35,206 nt of DNA from Balneolia bacterium (GTDB lineage Bacteria > Bacteroidota > Rhodothermia > Balneolales > Cyclonatronaceae). Under the pieces are notes generated by a model, which was given only the letters and a program-made list of their open reading frames with translations, made no database searches and was not told where the DNA came from. Shown here in pieces: positions 16,381 to 24,931 of this stretch. The stretch is from the NCBI GenBank assembly GCA_003555145.1, contig PWID01000170.1:1-35206 (forward strand), given 5' to 3'. The translations under genes were made by a program, and so were the position numbers. Each line of letters opens with the position of its first letter. The stretch's first letter is position 1.

Positions 16381-17997
16381 ATGGAAACTCTTTTAAACAT
16401 TACCATTTATTTGCCCCTTCTGGGCGTGCTGGCCATACTGCTCGCTAAGAGTGATGAGGCAATCAAATGGATTGCTTTGGCCATAACATCTCTCACGTTT
16501 GCTATTTCGCTTCCGTTGATATTCAATTTTGATGTCGCAAGTTCGGATGTAGCACAGTATGTAACCGAGTCAGGCCCGCTGGTATTTGGCCTGGATATAA
16601 AGTACATCGTTGGTCTGGATGGATTGAGCCTGCTTCTTTTCATGCTTACAACCTTCTTTGGTCCGATAGTTGTCCTCTCCGCCTGGACTTCGGTGAAAAA
16701 GCATGTAGCTGGTTTCTTTGCCATGCTTATGCTGCTTCAAACAGGTTCTCTGGGCGTTTTTGCATCACTCGATTTAGTTGTGTTTTACGTCTTTTTCGAG
16801 CTCACGCTTATCCCGATGTATTTCCTTATTGGTATCTGGGGCGGAGCAGACCGCATACAGGCAACTATTAAGTTTTTTCTCTATACGCTGGTCGGCTCGC
16901 TGATTATGCTTGTGGCGCTGGTTTATGTTGGTTATAACGCCGGCAACGTGTTAAACGACGGTGTTTTTCTTACCGACTGGAGAATGCTTTCAAGCATGGA
17001 TTATCAGCTTGGTCTGGTAGAACAAACCTGGCTGTTCCTCGCTTTTTCGCTGGCATTCTTCATTAAAGTTCCTCTTTTCCCGTTTCACACCTGGCTGCCT
17101 TACGCCCACACCGAAGCTCCAACAGCAGGTTCGGTTGTGCTGGCCGCGATTATGCTTAAAATGGGTACCTACGGCTTAATTCGCTTTTGCCTTCCGATGT
17201 TCCCGAACGCCATGATGGAGTTCGCGCCTATAATCGCATTCCTGTCTGTTATTGGCATTGTGTACGGGGCGCTTGTAGCAATGGTTCAAAAAGACGTAAA
17301 GAAGCTGGTTGCATACTCCTCGGTTAGTCACCTTGGTTTTGTGGTACTCGGCTTGTTTGCTCTTAACACTATTGGTGTTCAGGGAGCCATTATACAGATG
17401 ATTAACCACGGTCTGTCTACCGGAGCACTCTTCCTTATTGTGGGAATGATATACGACCGTCGTCACACCCGTCAGATTGAAGACTTCGGAGGTATTACGA
17501 GCGTGATGCCAATATTTGCCGTTTTCTTTATGCTTGCTACTTTTGCAAGTATTGGTCTGCCCGGCCTCAACGGTTTTGTGGGTGAGTTTCTAATTCTGAT
17601 GGGCGCTTTCACTTCTGAATCTATTGGAAATATCTGGTTTGCCATCGTAGCCACAACTGGCGTTATTCTGGCGGCCATTTATATGCTGTGGATGTTCCAG
17701 CGCGTGATGTTCGGTCCCGTAATTAAAGAAGAAAACAAGCTGCTCAAAGATCTTAATGCACGCGAAATCGGGCTGCTTATTCCGGTAATGATTTTCATCA
17801 TCTGGATTGGTATTCGCCCGACGCATTTCACACAGTATTCTGAACATCAGGTTGAAGTATTGCTCGAAGAGGCAGCGACTAAGCGAGCCTCAATACTCGA
17901 AGCTTCAAACCCTTCTGAACTGCCGGCATGGGCAAACCGCCTGTACGACATTACGCCAAACTACGCTGAACTATCCGGGGAGGATACCAATGAGTAA
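16381..17997 (+). CDS. nuoM: NADH-quinone oxidoreductase subunit M
   Basis: This is the middle antiporter-like subunit of complex I. From the ATG at 16381 (a TTG directly precedes it) it has 538 residues and about 14 membrane helices. Glu140 (VFFELTLIPMYFLIG) and Lys229 (FFIKVPLFPFHTWLP) are the conserved proton-path residues. The C-terminal 50 residues form a hydrophilic tail rich in Glu and Ala. The last 8 bases overlap the start of pcd, and the pcd Shine-Dalgarno lies inside the nuoM coding sequence. Confidence 0.97.
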   Translation: METLLNITIYLPLLGVLAILLAKSDEAIKWIALAITSLTFAISLPLIFNFDVASSDVAQYVTESGPLVFGLDIKYIVGLDGLSLLLFMLTTFFGPIVVLSAWTSVKKHVAGFFAMLMLLQTGSLGVFASLDLVVFYVFFELTLIPMYFLIGIWGGADRIQATIKFFLYTLVGSLIMLVALVYVGYNAGNVLNDGVFLTDWRMLSSMDYQLGLVEQTWLFLAFSLAFFIKVPLFPFHTWLPYAHTEAPTAGSVVLAAIMLKMGTYGLIRFCLPMFPNAMMEFAPIIAFLSVIGIVYGALVAMVQKDVKKLVAYSSVSHLGFVVLGLFALNTIGVQGAIIQMINHGLSTGALFLIVGMIYDRRHTRQIEDFGGITSVMPIFAVFFMLATFASIGLPGLNGFVGEFLILMGAFTSESIGNIWFAIVATTGVILAAIYMLWMFQRVMFGPVIKEENKLLKDLNAREIGLLIPVMIFIIWIGIRPTHFTQYSEHQVEVLLEEAATKRASILEASNPSELPAWANRLYDITPNYAELSGEDTNE

Positions 17998-18280
17998 CAA
18001 AGCCCTGAACAACGAAGAAATAAAAGAAGCCCTTTCTAAACTGGAAGGCTGGGAATTCGAGGATGATGCCATCACACTTGCGCTAACATTCGACGATTTC
18101 AGAGCGGCCATTTCCTTTATCGTAAGACTAAGCTTTGAGGCTGAAGAACTCGGGCATCACCCTGAGATAACCAATGTATATAATAACGTTGATATCCGCT
18201 TAACCACACACGACGCAGGTGATAAGGTTACCGCTAAAGACCTGGAGCTGGCGAAGCGAATCGATAATCTTGAAATGTAA
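17990..18280 (+). CDS. Pterin-4a-carbinolamine dehydratase within the complex I operon
   Basis: It dehydrates 4a-hydroxytetrahydropterin to quinonoid dihydropterin, recycling the cofactor of aromatic amino acid hydroxylases. The 96-residue protein has the family signature in one stretch: E, three residues, HHP, then Tyr, His and Asp at the expected spacing (EELGHHPEITNVY...H...D). I chose the ATG at 17990 because a strong GGAGG (17979-17983) lies six bases upstream and the resulting length fits the family; a longer frame reaching back to 17807 would overlap nuoM deeply. It overlaps the nuoM stop by 8 bases and precedes nuoN by 6. A pcd homologue among complex I genes was reported for Rhodothermus marinus; its role there is unclear. 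Confidence 0.93.
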   Translation: MSNKALNNEEIKEALSKLEGWEFEDDAITLALTFDDFRAAISFIVRLSFEAEELGHHPEITNVYNNVDIRLTTHDAGDKVTAKDLELAKRIDNLEM

Positions 18281-18286
18281 TTTTTA

Positions 18287-19738
18287 ATGGAACTCATTAA
18301 CGATCTGCTTCTTTTTCTTCCGGCCGCTGTTGTTGCAGCCGGAGGCCTTACCGTAATGATGCTGGACGGCTATAAAGCCAAATCCAGGACCATTTATTCC
18401 ACAACTATGATTTTTCTGGGTATCGCTTTAGTGATATCCTTCTACGATCTGCTTACTCAAACCCCTGAGCTGATTTTCAGTGATATGGCAGGAGCAGGCG
18501 GTACTGCTGCTTTTGGTACCTTTATTGTGGTTTTTGGAACCTTCTTTACGGTAATTCTTACGCACGATTACCTAATAGGCATCAAACACAACTTCCCTCA
18601 GGTATATCCGCTGCTGATGTTCTGTACGTTCGGGATGATTGTGCTTGCAACTGCCAATGATCTGGTGACAATCTTCATCGGTCTCGAAACCATGTCGGTC
18701 TGTTTGTACGCTCTTGCAGGTATCATCAGAGACAAACGTCTTGGTGTGGAATCTGCACTTAAGTATTTCGTAATGGGGGCCTTTTCAACCGGTTTCTTCA
18801 TTTATGGTATTACGCTTCTTTACGGAGCCACAGGATCTACATCACTTCCTGTAATTGGTGCTTACACAGATGGCGGGCTGATCTACTGGGGTGGCGTTTC
18901 CCTGCTTCTCGTTGCCTTCATGTTTAAGGTTTCTGCTGTCCCTTTCCATATGTGGACACCCGATGTTTATACAGGCTCGCCTACAACCATTACGGCCTAT
19001 ATGTCAACGGCTGGTAAAACCGCATCTTTTGTTGCCCTTGTGCTCGTACTCGATCGCGCCATGCCCTTTATTACTGCGGAGCTCACGACAGTCTTCACTG
19101 TAATAGCACTGCTTACCATGATTCTCGGTAACGCAGTCGCTATGGTGCAGGATAATGTTAAGCGAATGCTGGCTTACTCCAGTATTGCCCACGTGGGTTA
19201 CCTGTTCGTAGGTCTTGCTGCCGGATCAATCGCCGGATACAGCGCAGTGCTATTCTACCTGCTTGCTTATACCTTTATGAACGTTGGTGCATTTGGTGTA
19301 GTGGCGTACTACGAGAAAAATCACGATGTACACTTCAATAATGTTGAAAGTTATGCTGGTTTAGGATATCAGCGCCCGATTATGGGGGTTCTGCTAAGTA
19401 TTTTCCTCTTCTCGCTAGCGGGTATTCCGATTTCAGCAGGCTTCAATGCAAAGTATCTGGTGTTTTCGGCCGGTATTGAGTCCGGGCTAATTGCCTTGGT
19501 CGTTGTAGGCGTACTTGCGAGTGCTGCAAGTGCTTATTACTACCTCAGAGTTATGGTATACCTGTACTTCCGTGAAGCCAAAGAAAGTGTAACCTTGATG
19601 GAACCGAAGAGAGTATATTCATACTCACTGGTATTTCTTGCCCTGCTTACACTTTATTTCGGTGTCGTTCCTGCCGGTGTAACTGAGATGATTTACGGAT
19701 ACTTCTCAGAAAGTGCTTTAACGGCCGTTTCTCCGTGA
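18287..19738 (+). CDS. nuoN: NADH-quinone oxidoreductase subunit N
   Basis: This is the proximal antiporter-like subunit of complex I: 483 residues with about 14 membrane helices. The conserved IGLETMSVCLYALAGI helix carries the proton-path Glu, the MFKVSAVPFHMWTPDVYTG stretch carries the central Lys, and VQDNVKRMLAYSSIAHVGY is the family hallmark around helix 9-10. It is the last gene of the operon and is followed by a 15-bp terminator hairpin. Confidence 0.96.
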   Translation: MELINDLLLFLPAAVVAAGGLTVMMLDGYKAKSRTIYSTTMIFLGIALVISFYDLLTQTPELIFSDMAGAGGTAAFGTFIVVFGTFFTVILTHDYLIGIKHNFPQVYPLLMFCTFGMIVLATANDLVTIFIGLETMSVCLYALAGIIRDKRLGVESALKYFVMGAFSTGFFIYGITLLYGATGSTSLPVIGAYTDGGLIYWGGVSLLLVAFMFKVSAVPFHMWTPDVYTGSPTTITAYMSTAGKTASFVALVLVLDRAMPFITAELTTVFTVIALLTMILGNAVAMVQDNVKRMLAYSSIAHVGYLFVGLAAGSIAGYSAVLFYLLAYTFMNVGAFGVVAYYEKNHDVHFNNVESYAGLGYQRPIMGVLLSIFLFSLAGIPISAGFNAKYLVFSAGIESGLIALVVVGVLASAASAYYYLRVMVYLYFREAKESVTLMEPKRVYSYSLVFLALLTLYFGVVPAGVTEMIYGYFSESALTAVSP

Positions 19739-19744
19739 CTTTTT

Positions 19745-19790
19745 AATCCCATTTATATTTCACTGCTGTGGAATATAAATGGGATTTTCT
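19745..19790 (+). terminator. Terminator of the nuo operon
   Basis: A perfect 15-bp stem (19745-19759 with 19772-19786) with a 12-base loop is followed by ttct and further T-rich sequence. It lies seven bases after the nuoN stop. Confidence 0.85.
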
Positions 19791-19809
19791 TTATATTATA
19801 AATCTACCT

Positions 19810-19841
19810 GCCACAGGAAAGTCCTGTGGCTGTTTTTTTTT
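19810..19841 (+). terminator. Second terminator-like hairpin, just upstream of rpsF (possible attenuator)
   Basis: GCCACAGGA (19810-19818) pairs with TCCTGTGGC (19822-19830) around a three-base loop, followed by TG and nine T residues. It ends only about 20 bases before the rpsF ATG. It may back up the nuoN terminator, or act as an attenuator in an rpsF leader if the promoter lies at about 19787-19809, where I find no consensus. Confidence 0.75.
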
Positions 19842-19859
19842 AAACACCCGAAGGTAAAT

Positions 19860-20246
19860 ATGAAAACCAATTATTACGAACACCTTTTAGTCGTTAATGC
19901 TGTAATCGACGAAGAGGAAATTAAAACCACCGTTCAAACGTATGTCGACTTCCTTAAGGAAAACGGATGCGAGATAGATGAAGTGAACGAGTGGGGAATC
20001 CAGCGTCTTGCCTACGATATCGATGGCAAGAGAAGCGGTTACTATGTAAACCTGTACTTCACAGGACCGGCAAGCGTAATTGCGACACTTGAGCGTAAAG
20101 AGCAAATTGATGACAACATCATGCGCTACATCACGATCAAGTACGACAACAAAATGCTTCGCCACAGAGAGCTCCAGAAAAAAGGTGCTGTTCCTGAAGT
20201 ATTCCCTGATACCGATGAAGGCGAGTCTAAAGACGACGACGACTAA
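19860..20246 (+). CDS. rpsF: 30S ribosomal protein S6
   Basis: S6 pairs with S18 on the 30S platform. The 128 residues begin MKTNYYEHLLVVNAVIDEEE and contain the family segment NEWGIQRLAYDIDGKRSGYY, followed by an acidic C-terminal tail (ESKDDDD) as in many bacterial S6 proteins. I chose the ATG at 19860; the upstream frame would run through the hairpin and T-tract. GAAGG lies seven bases upstream as a modest ribosome-binding site. It is the first gene of rpsF-rpsR-rplI, without the ssb gene found between them in Firmicutes. Confidence 0.97.
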   Translation: MKTNYYEHLLVVNAVIDEEEIKTTVQTYVDFLKENGCEIDEVNEWGIQRLAYDIDGKRSGYYVNLYFTGPASVIATLERKEQIDDNIMRYITIKYDNKMLRHRELQKKGAVPEVFPDTDEGESKDDDD

Positions 20247-20297
20247 TCACGGTTTATCGCTCCGAATTTAAAAAATACATTTTAATACATAGTAATT

Positions 20298-20549
20298 ATG
20301 CTTAAAAACCCACAACACCCGAAAAAAGGGAATCTGCGCACTAAAGAGTGCAAATTCACCAAATCCGGAATTGAATACATCGATTACAAAGATGTTGAAA
20401 CGCTTCAGCGTTTTATTAACGACCAAGGCAAAATTTTGCCACGTCGTGTAACCGGTACAAGTGCAAAATTTCAGCGTCAGCTTTCACGCGCCATTAAGCG
20501 TGCTCGCCATATGGCCCTGATGAGCTTCGTAGTAGAAAACTTACGTTAA
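20298..20549 (+). CDS. rpsR: 30S ribosomal protein S18
   Basis: The 83-residue basic protein has the S18 core: [22 protein letters not shown], then [24 protein letters not shown]. It forms a heterodimer with S6 and binds 16S rRNA in the central domain. It lies 51 bases after rpsF and 17 before rplI. Confidence 0.97.
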   Translation: MLKNPQHPKKGNLRTKECKFTKSGIEYIDYKDVETLQRFINDQGKILPRRVTGTSAKFQRQLSRAIKRARHMALMSFVVENLR

Positions 20550-20566
20550 TCTAATTTCAATTAACC

Positions 20567-21016
20567 ATGAAAGTACTCCTCAAAAAAGATGTAGAAAAGC
20601 TAGGCGTAGCTGGTGAAATTGTTACCGTAAAAGATGGTTACGGACGTAATTTTCTGGTACCTCAGGGCTTTGCAGTATTTGCAACTGCTGGTGCTGTTCG
20701 CTCAGCCGAAGAAGAGCTTCGTCAGAAGTCTCGCAAAGCTGATGCTACCAAAGCTCAGGCTGAAGACATTGCAGCTCAGATCAAAGACACTCCGCTAACT
20801 ATTACCGTAAAAGCCGGTGAAGACGGTAAGATTTTCGGTACAGTTACCAACCAGATGCTTGCCGACTCTCTAAACGAGAAAGGCTTTGAACTCGACAGAA
20901 GAAAAATCGAGCTGGATTCCGACGTTAAAAACCTCGGCGAATTCACCGCGACTATCGACCTTCATCCGGAAGTTAAGGCATCACTTAAGTTTTGGGTTGT
21001 TAAAGAAGAAGAGTAA
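20567..21016 (+). CDS. rplI: 50S ribosomal protein L9
   Basis: The 149 residues show the N-terminal rRNA-binding domain with VLLKKDVEKLGVAGEIVTVK and GYGRNFLVPQGFA, the long connecting helix (about 42-75, Ala/Glu/Lys-rich), and the C-terminal domain with GKIFGTVTNQMLAD. L9 binds 23S rRNA near the L1 stalk and helps keep reading frame. It ends the operon, with a terminator about 55 bases downstream. Confidence 0.97.
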   Translation: MKVLLKKDVEKLGVAGEIVTVKDGYGRNFLVPQGFAVFATAGAVRSAEEELRQKSRKADATKAQAEDIAAQIKDTPLTITVKAGEDGKIFGTVTNQMLADSLNEKGFELDRRKIELDSDVKNLGEFTATIDLHPEVKASLKFWVVKEEE

Positions 21017-21070
21017 TTAAATCTTCTTCTGATTGTTCGCTGTACAGGAACAACATATAAGCTTAAAAGT

Positions 21071-21105
21071 AAAAGGATACAGGCACTGCTTGTATCCTTT
21101 TTTTA
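21071..21105 (+). terminator. Terminator of rpsF-rpsR-rplI
   Basis: AAAAGGATACA (21071-21081) pairs with TGTATCCTTTT (21091-21101), and the T-run continues to 21104. The loop can extend the stem by three more pairs. Confidence 0.9.
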
Positions 21106-21209
21106 TTTTAGCCCGTTGCTGATGGTCAGCTCTGCAGTTTACAGCATGGTACCCGGTTTTGTGCGTTTCTGTCCGCTCTGCCAGGTAAGTACCCGATTAT
21201 TCAACCTTG

Positions 21210-24200
21210 ATGGCCCACATCAAAACCCGAAGTACATTTTTTAGCTTTTGCCGGTACATCTTCCCGATTGTACCCATCGGTTTGTTGTGTTTGTTTTTTA
21301 TGATGCTATCCACGACCGAACTGTATGCCCAGTCCGGCGAATCAACGCATTCGGTGCTCCAAAAAGTGATTGTGCCCGAACCCGGGATTACCGAATATTT
21401 TCTAGATACTTGGGTTATAGCTTCGGCAATCATTATTGAAATAAACGGGGAGATTCTGGAAAAGGGTGAAGGGTGGACTTACGATGAGCTTACCGGGAAT
21501 ATTAGCTTTGGTGATGAAACATGGCTTGAAGTTCCTGAAATCGTGGTGAAATATCGAAGGCTTCCTGTAGGACTGAGACTTCAGTATTACGAACGGATTC
21601 TTGCGATACCCGATGAGCCATTAATTGCAGCAGGAGATACTACAATTGGAACAGGAGAAGACGTGTTCATTGGCCGTAGAACCACTCAGGCTGATTTGTT
21701 CGGAAGTTCCAGCCTTCAGCGCAGCGGCAGTATCAGCCGTGGGATAACGGTCGGAAGCAATCAGGATGCCTCACTGGAGAGCGGACTTAGGTTCGAGCTA
21801 AGTGGTAACATTACCGAAGATATTGAGGTGCGGGCTTCCCTCACCGATCAAAGTACTCCTATCCAGCCGGATGGGAGTACGCAGAACCTCCGGGAGTTCG
21901 ATCAGGTCTACATACGACTTCAGCACGAGCGGGGAGTGCTTCAGCTGGGGGATGTGGATGTAAGCCTTCGAAACAGTGAATTCGCGCAAATAGAGCGACG
22001 TCTTCAAGGCATAGAGGCACAGGCTGATTTTGGCTCTTCAGGAGCCTATCAGGCTTCGGCCTCGGTAGTGCGTGGCCGGTTTCGTTCCATGGAGTTCAGC
22101 GGAAGAAACGGAGTCCAGGGGCCGTACCGTCTTACGGGATCCGGCGGCGAAACCTTCATTATTGTACTGGCGGGAACCGAGCGAGTATATCTGAACGGTC
22201 AATTGCTTGTAAGGGGAGAGGAAAACGATTACATCATAGATTATGCGCTTGGGGAGCTTTTATTTACCAATCGCAGAATGATTTCGGATAACAGCCGTAT
22301 TACGGTCGATTTCCAGTATGTAACCGAAGAGTATAACCGTACGCTTTTAACATCTGAAGCAGGTACAACCCACCTTGCTAATGATCGTCTTGCGGTAGGC
22401 GCCACCTTTATACAGGAGTCGGACAGCCGTCAGCTTAATTCAGAAGTTGGTCTAACTGACGAAGAGCTAAGAGTTTTACGCGAGGCTGGCGCAGACCTGG
22501 ATAATGCCTTCATATCTGGTGCAGATTCTGTCGGATTCAGATCAAACGCAGATTTCATTCTGTACGCAAAAGCAGACACTACTTTTCAGGGACAGTCATT
22601 TGATATTTTTAAAGCAATGCCGGAGGACTCAAGCGCCGTATGGCGGGTTCGTTTTAGCCGGGTACAGGATGGAAACGGAAGCTACAGACGTTCGGAAAGC
22701 ACGCTTAATGGTATAGTGTACGAATGGGTTGGCCCGGGGCGGGGCGCGTACGAGCCATTCCGCCGTGTTCCTGCGCCGCAGCAGCAGAGGATGCTGGCCG
22801 TTAGAAGCCGTTATCAGCTTACAGAGCAGCTGGAGGTTTTTGGTGAAACGGCTTTTAGCGAACAGGATGTTAATCGTTTTTCGAGCGACAGCGAAACGCT
22901 TCAGCAGGCAATGGCTTACAAGGCTGGTTTCAGGATGAATCCCACAGAGACTCGCTTTGGATCCTTTCGCGCTACAGTACAAAGACGTGAAACACAGAGT
23001 GGATTCACCTTTTTCGACCGTACCCGCGATGTTGAGTTCGACCGCCGGTGGAATCTGCTGCCAACCGATGAAGCACGAGAAACCCTCACTGATGCAGAAA
23101 TCGGCCTGGATGTAAGTACTTTTTCAGGCTTTAGACTTGGTGCCGGACTTCTCGAGCGCCCCGATCTGAATTCATTCAGGACCTTTGCCAGACTATTCAC
23201 TGCAGAACCGGGCGGCCCCGAGTTTAATCAGACGGCAGATTATGTACAAAGCAGCTATCAGCTGAATAATCGTGACAGCGAATGGTTTCGCCAGAATAAC
23301 AGCCTTAGCTACAGCTTTGATCTTCTTGGGATCGGTTTCACGCCTTCTTTGGCTACAGAAGGAGAAATACGGTCACAAAAAGCAGTAGGCTCAGATTCGC
23401 TTGAAGCAGGATCTTTCCGGTTCTTGGAAGTAAGCCCGGGGCTCAATACGCTGTTATCAGATCAGGTGCAGCTTGGGCTGCTGCTCACGTACCGGAACGA
23501 CGACAGGGTAGACGCAGGTATGTTCGGAAATGAATCTGAAACCTGGACAGGGCAGCTTCGCACTACTTATACCCGAGACGAAAACCTGGAGCTGTCCGGC
23601 AGCGTTATTTACCGTGAAAAAAACTTCAGCAATTTGACGTTTACGGAGGGAGCCGAAACTCGGGCAACTTCAGTTCTTGTAAATACGACAGCCGATTACC
23701 GAACCACCGAACGCTGGCTGGATCTGCAGTGGCAGTATGAGGCCGGAACAGAAAATAAACCGTTGCTGCAGGAGACATATATAGAGGTTGGGCCAGAGCT
23801 TGGAAATTATGTTTGGGTAGATCTGAATGGAGACGGCGTACAGCAGATAGATGAATTCTTTCCTGCACAGACGCCAAACGAGGGCACATTTATACGACAG
23901 TTTGTACCCGGCGATGAGCTTATACCGGTGGTGAGTGTTAATACCAGACTACGGTCTCGCTTCGAACCAGGCAATCTTTTCGATAATCCTGCGTGGAATC
24001 ACGTTAGCCTTAGCTCGGCGCTTGAAATACGGGAACAGAACCAGGGTGGCAGTATCGCCGACATCTTATTACTCAATCTGAGTGAGTTTCTCGACGATGA
24101 AACGACGCTCGAAGGCCGGATTTTCTGGCAGCAGGAACTTCAGCTATTCAGACCAAACCGGGACGTAGACCTCAGAATCAGATATGATCAGTTAACCGGA

Positions 24201-24761
24201 AAGAACCAAAGGGCTACCGGTTTAGAGGAAATACGTAATAAGACGTTAAAATCAGATTTCAGCTACCGTCTCGGGCAGTTTACTCAGGCGGGGGTTGAAC
24301 TCACCTATTCAGAACAGGAATTGCTGAATGAAAGGTTAAGCACCCGTGCCTATCAAATCAGGAGTTATGAAGCGGAACCGTTCGTCCGATATTCTTTTTC
24401 AAGATCACTTCAAACGACTACCGGGCTAAGGTATGGCAGGAAAAGAGACGTGCTTCCTTCCGATCCTGTATTACTCACTCAATATCGTGTATATAGCGAT
24501 GTACGCTGGTTTTACAGGGGGCAGTTCCAAACGAATGCACGCGTTGAGTGGAGACAGAACAGGGCAGAAGGACAGAGCAGTAGTCTGGGATTATTCGAGC
24601 TAACAGACGGTGCCGGATTAGGCAATACCTGGCAGTGGTCGCTACAGGGAACCTACCGAATAAGTAGTTATTTAAGGGCCAATATTAATTACGATGGACG
24701 TACAGTAATAGGAGCGCCTGCTGTTCAGATTGTAAGGTTTACATTAAATGCGGTGTTTTAG
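21210..24761 (+). CDS. Large outer-membrane beta-barrel protein, SprA-like features
   Basis: This 1183-residue protein (from the ATG at 21210; a TTG precedes it) has a signal peptide ending near ELYAQS (about residue 42), few other hydrophobic helices and a dense pattern of alternating beta strands with Tyr/Arg/Asp. It ends in Phe, as many BAM-inserted barrels do. The segment near residues 170-240 (RGITVGSNQD, then LTDQSTPIQPDGSTQNL and REFDQVYIRL) recalls the segment I know from SprA/Sov, the T9SS outer-membrane translocon. The later GPYRL and AGTERVYLNGQLLVRGEENDY stretches also recall that group. SprA is about twice this length, so this could be a shorter relative rather than SprA. A DLNGDGVQQIDEF loop near residue 870 looks like a calcium-binding EF-hand-type loop. 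Function is inference. Confidence 0.7.
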   Translation: MAHIKTRSTFFSFCRYIFPIVPIGLLCLFFMMLSTTELYAQSGESTHSVLQKVIVPEPGITEYFLDTWVIASAIIIEINGEILEKGEGWTYDELTGNISFGDETWLEVPEIVVKYRRLPVGLRLQYYERILAIPDEPLIAAGDTTIGTGEDVFIGRRTTQADLFGSSSLQRSGSISRGITVGSNQDASLESGLRFELSGNITEDIEVRASLTDQSTPIQPDGSTQNLREFDQVYIRLQHERGVLQLGDVDVSLRNSEFAQIERRLQGIEAQADFGSSGAYQASASVVRGRFRSMEFSGRNGVQGPYRLTGSGGETFIIVLAGTERVYLNGQLLVRGEENDYIIDYALGELLFTNRRMISDNSRITVDFQYVTEEYNRTLLTSEAGTTHLANDRLAVGATFIQESDSRQLNSEVGLTDEELRVLREAGADLDNAFISGADSVGFRSNADFILYAKADTTFQGQSFDIFKAMPEDSSAVWRVRFSRVQDGNGSYRRSESTLNGIVYEWVGPGRGAYEPFRRVPAPQQQRMLAVRSRYQLTEQLEVFGETAFSEQDVNRFSSDSETLQQAMAYKAGFRMNPTETRFGSFRATVQRRETQSGFTFFDRTRDVEFDRRWNLLPTDEARETLTDAEIGLDVSTFSGFRLGAGLLERPDLNSFRTFARLFTAEPGGPEFNQTADYVQSSYQLNNRDSEWFRQNNSLSYSFDLLGIGFTPSLATEGEIRSQKAVGSDSLEAGSFRFLEVSPGLNTLLSDQVQLGLLLTYRNDDRVDAGMFGNESETWTGQLRTTYTRDENLELSGSVIYREKNFSNLTFTEGAETRATSVLVNTTADYRTTERWLDLQWQYEAGTENKPLLQETYIEVGPELGNYVWVDLNGDGVQQIDEFFPAQTPNEGTFIRQFVPGDELIPVVSVNTRLRSRFEPGNLFDNPAWNHVSLSSALEIREQNQGGSIADILLLNLSEFLDDETTLEGRIFWQQELQLFRPNRDVDLRIRYDQLTGKNQRATGLEEIRNKTLKSDFSYRLGQFTQAGVELTYSEQELLNERLSTRAYQIRSYEAEPFVRYSFSRSLQTTTGLRYGRKRDVLPSDPVLLTQYRVYSDVRWFYRGQFQTNARVEWRQNRAEGQSSSLGLFELTDGAGLGNTWQWSLQGTYRISSYLRANINYDGRTVIGAPAVQIVRFTLNAVF

Positions 24762-24847
24762 AATGTTAAGTAGTTGATATCTACCTTTGTTCCCGTTATT
24801 TTTAGATGCTATATTATCGGATAAGCTACTTTCAAAAAAAAGTAACT

Positions 24848-24876
24848 TTGACATTTAGATATAATTAATCTATAAT
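24848..24876 (+). promoter_or_regulatory. Promoter of the exbB-exbD cluster (classical sigma-70 consensus)
   Basis: TTGACA (24848-24853) is followed by exactly 17 bases and TATAAT (24871-24876), a perfect match to the classical consensus. The start point would be near 24883, giving a leader of about 50 bases to exbB, with CGGAG about 12 bases before the ATG. It differs from the TAnnTTTG type seen elsewhere in this window. Confidence 0.75.
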
Positions 24877-24931
24877 TTCGCTTCAACTCAACGCTTAATA
24901 ATCAACTTAGAATAAAACGGAGTCTTAGAAT

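Noticed and set aside
17807-17989. 61-residue N-terminal extension of pcd
   Set aside because: It overlaps the end of nuoM in another frame. The ATG at 17990 has a strong GGAGG at the right distance and gives the family length.
19779-19859. 27-residue N-terminal extension of rpsF
   Set aside because: It runs through a hairpin and T-tract and is unlike S6. The ATG at 19860 starts the conserved sequence.
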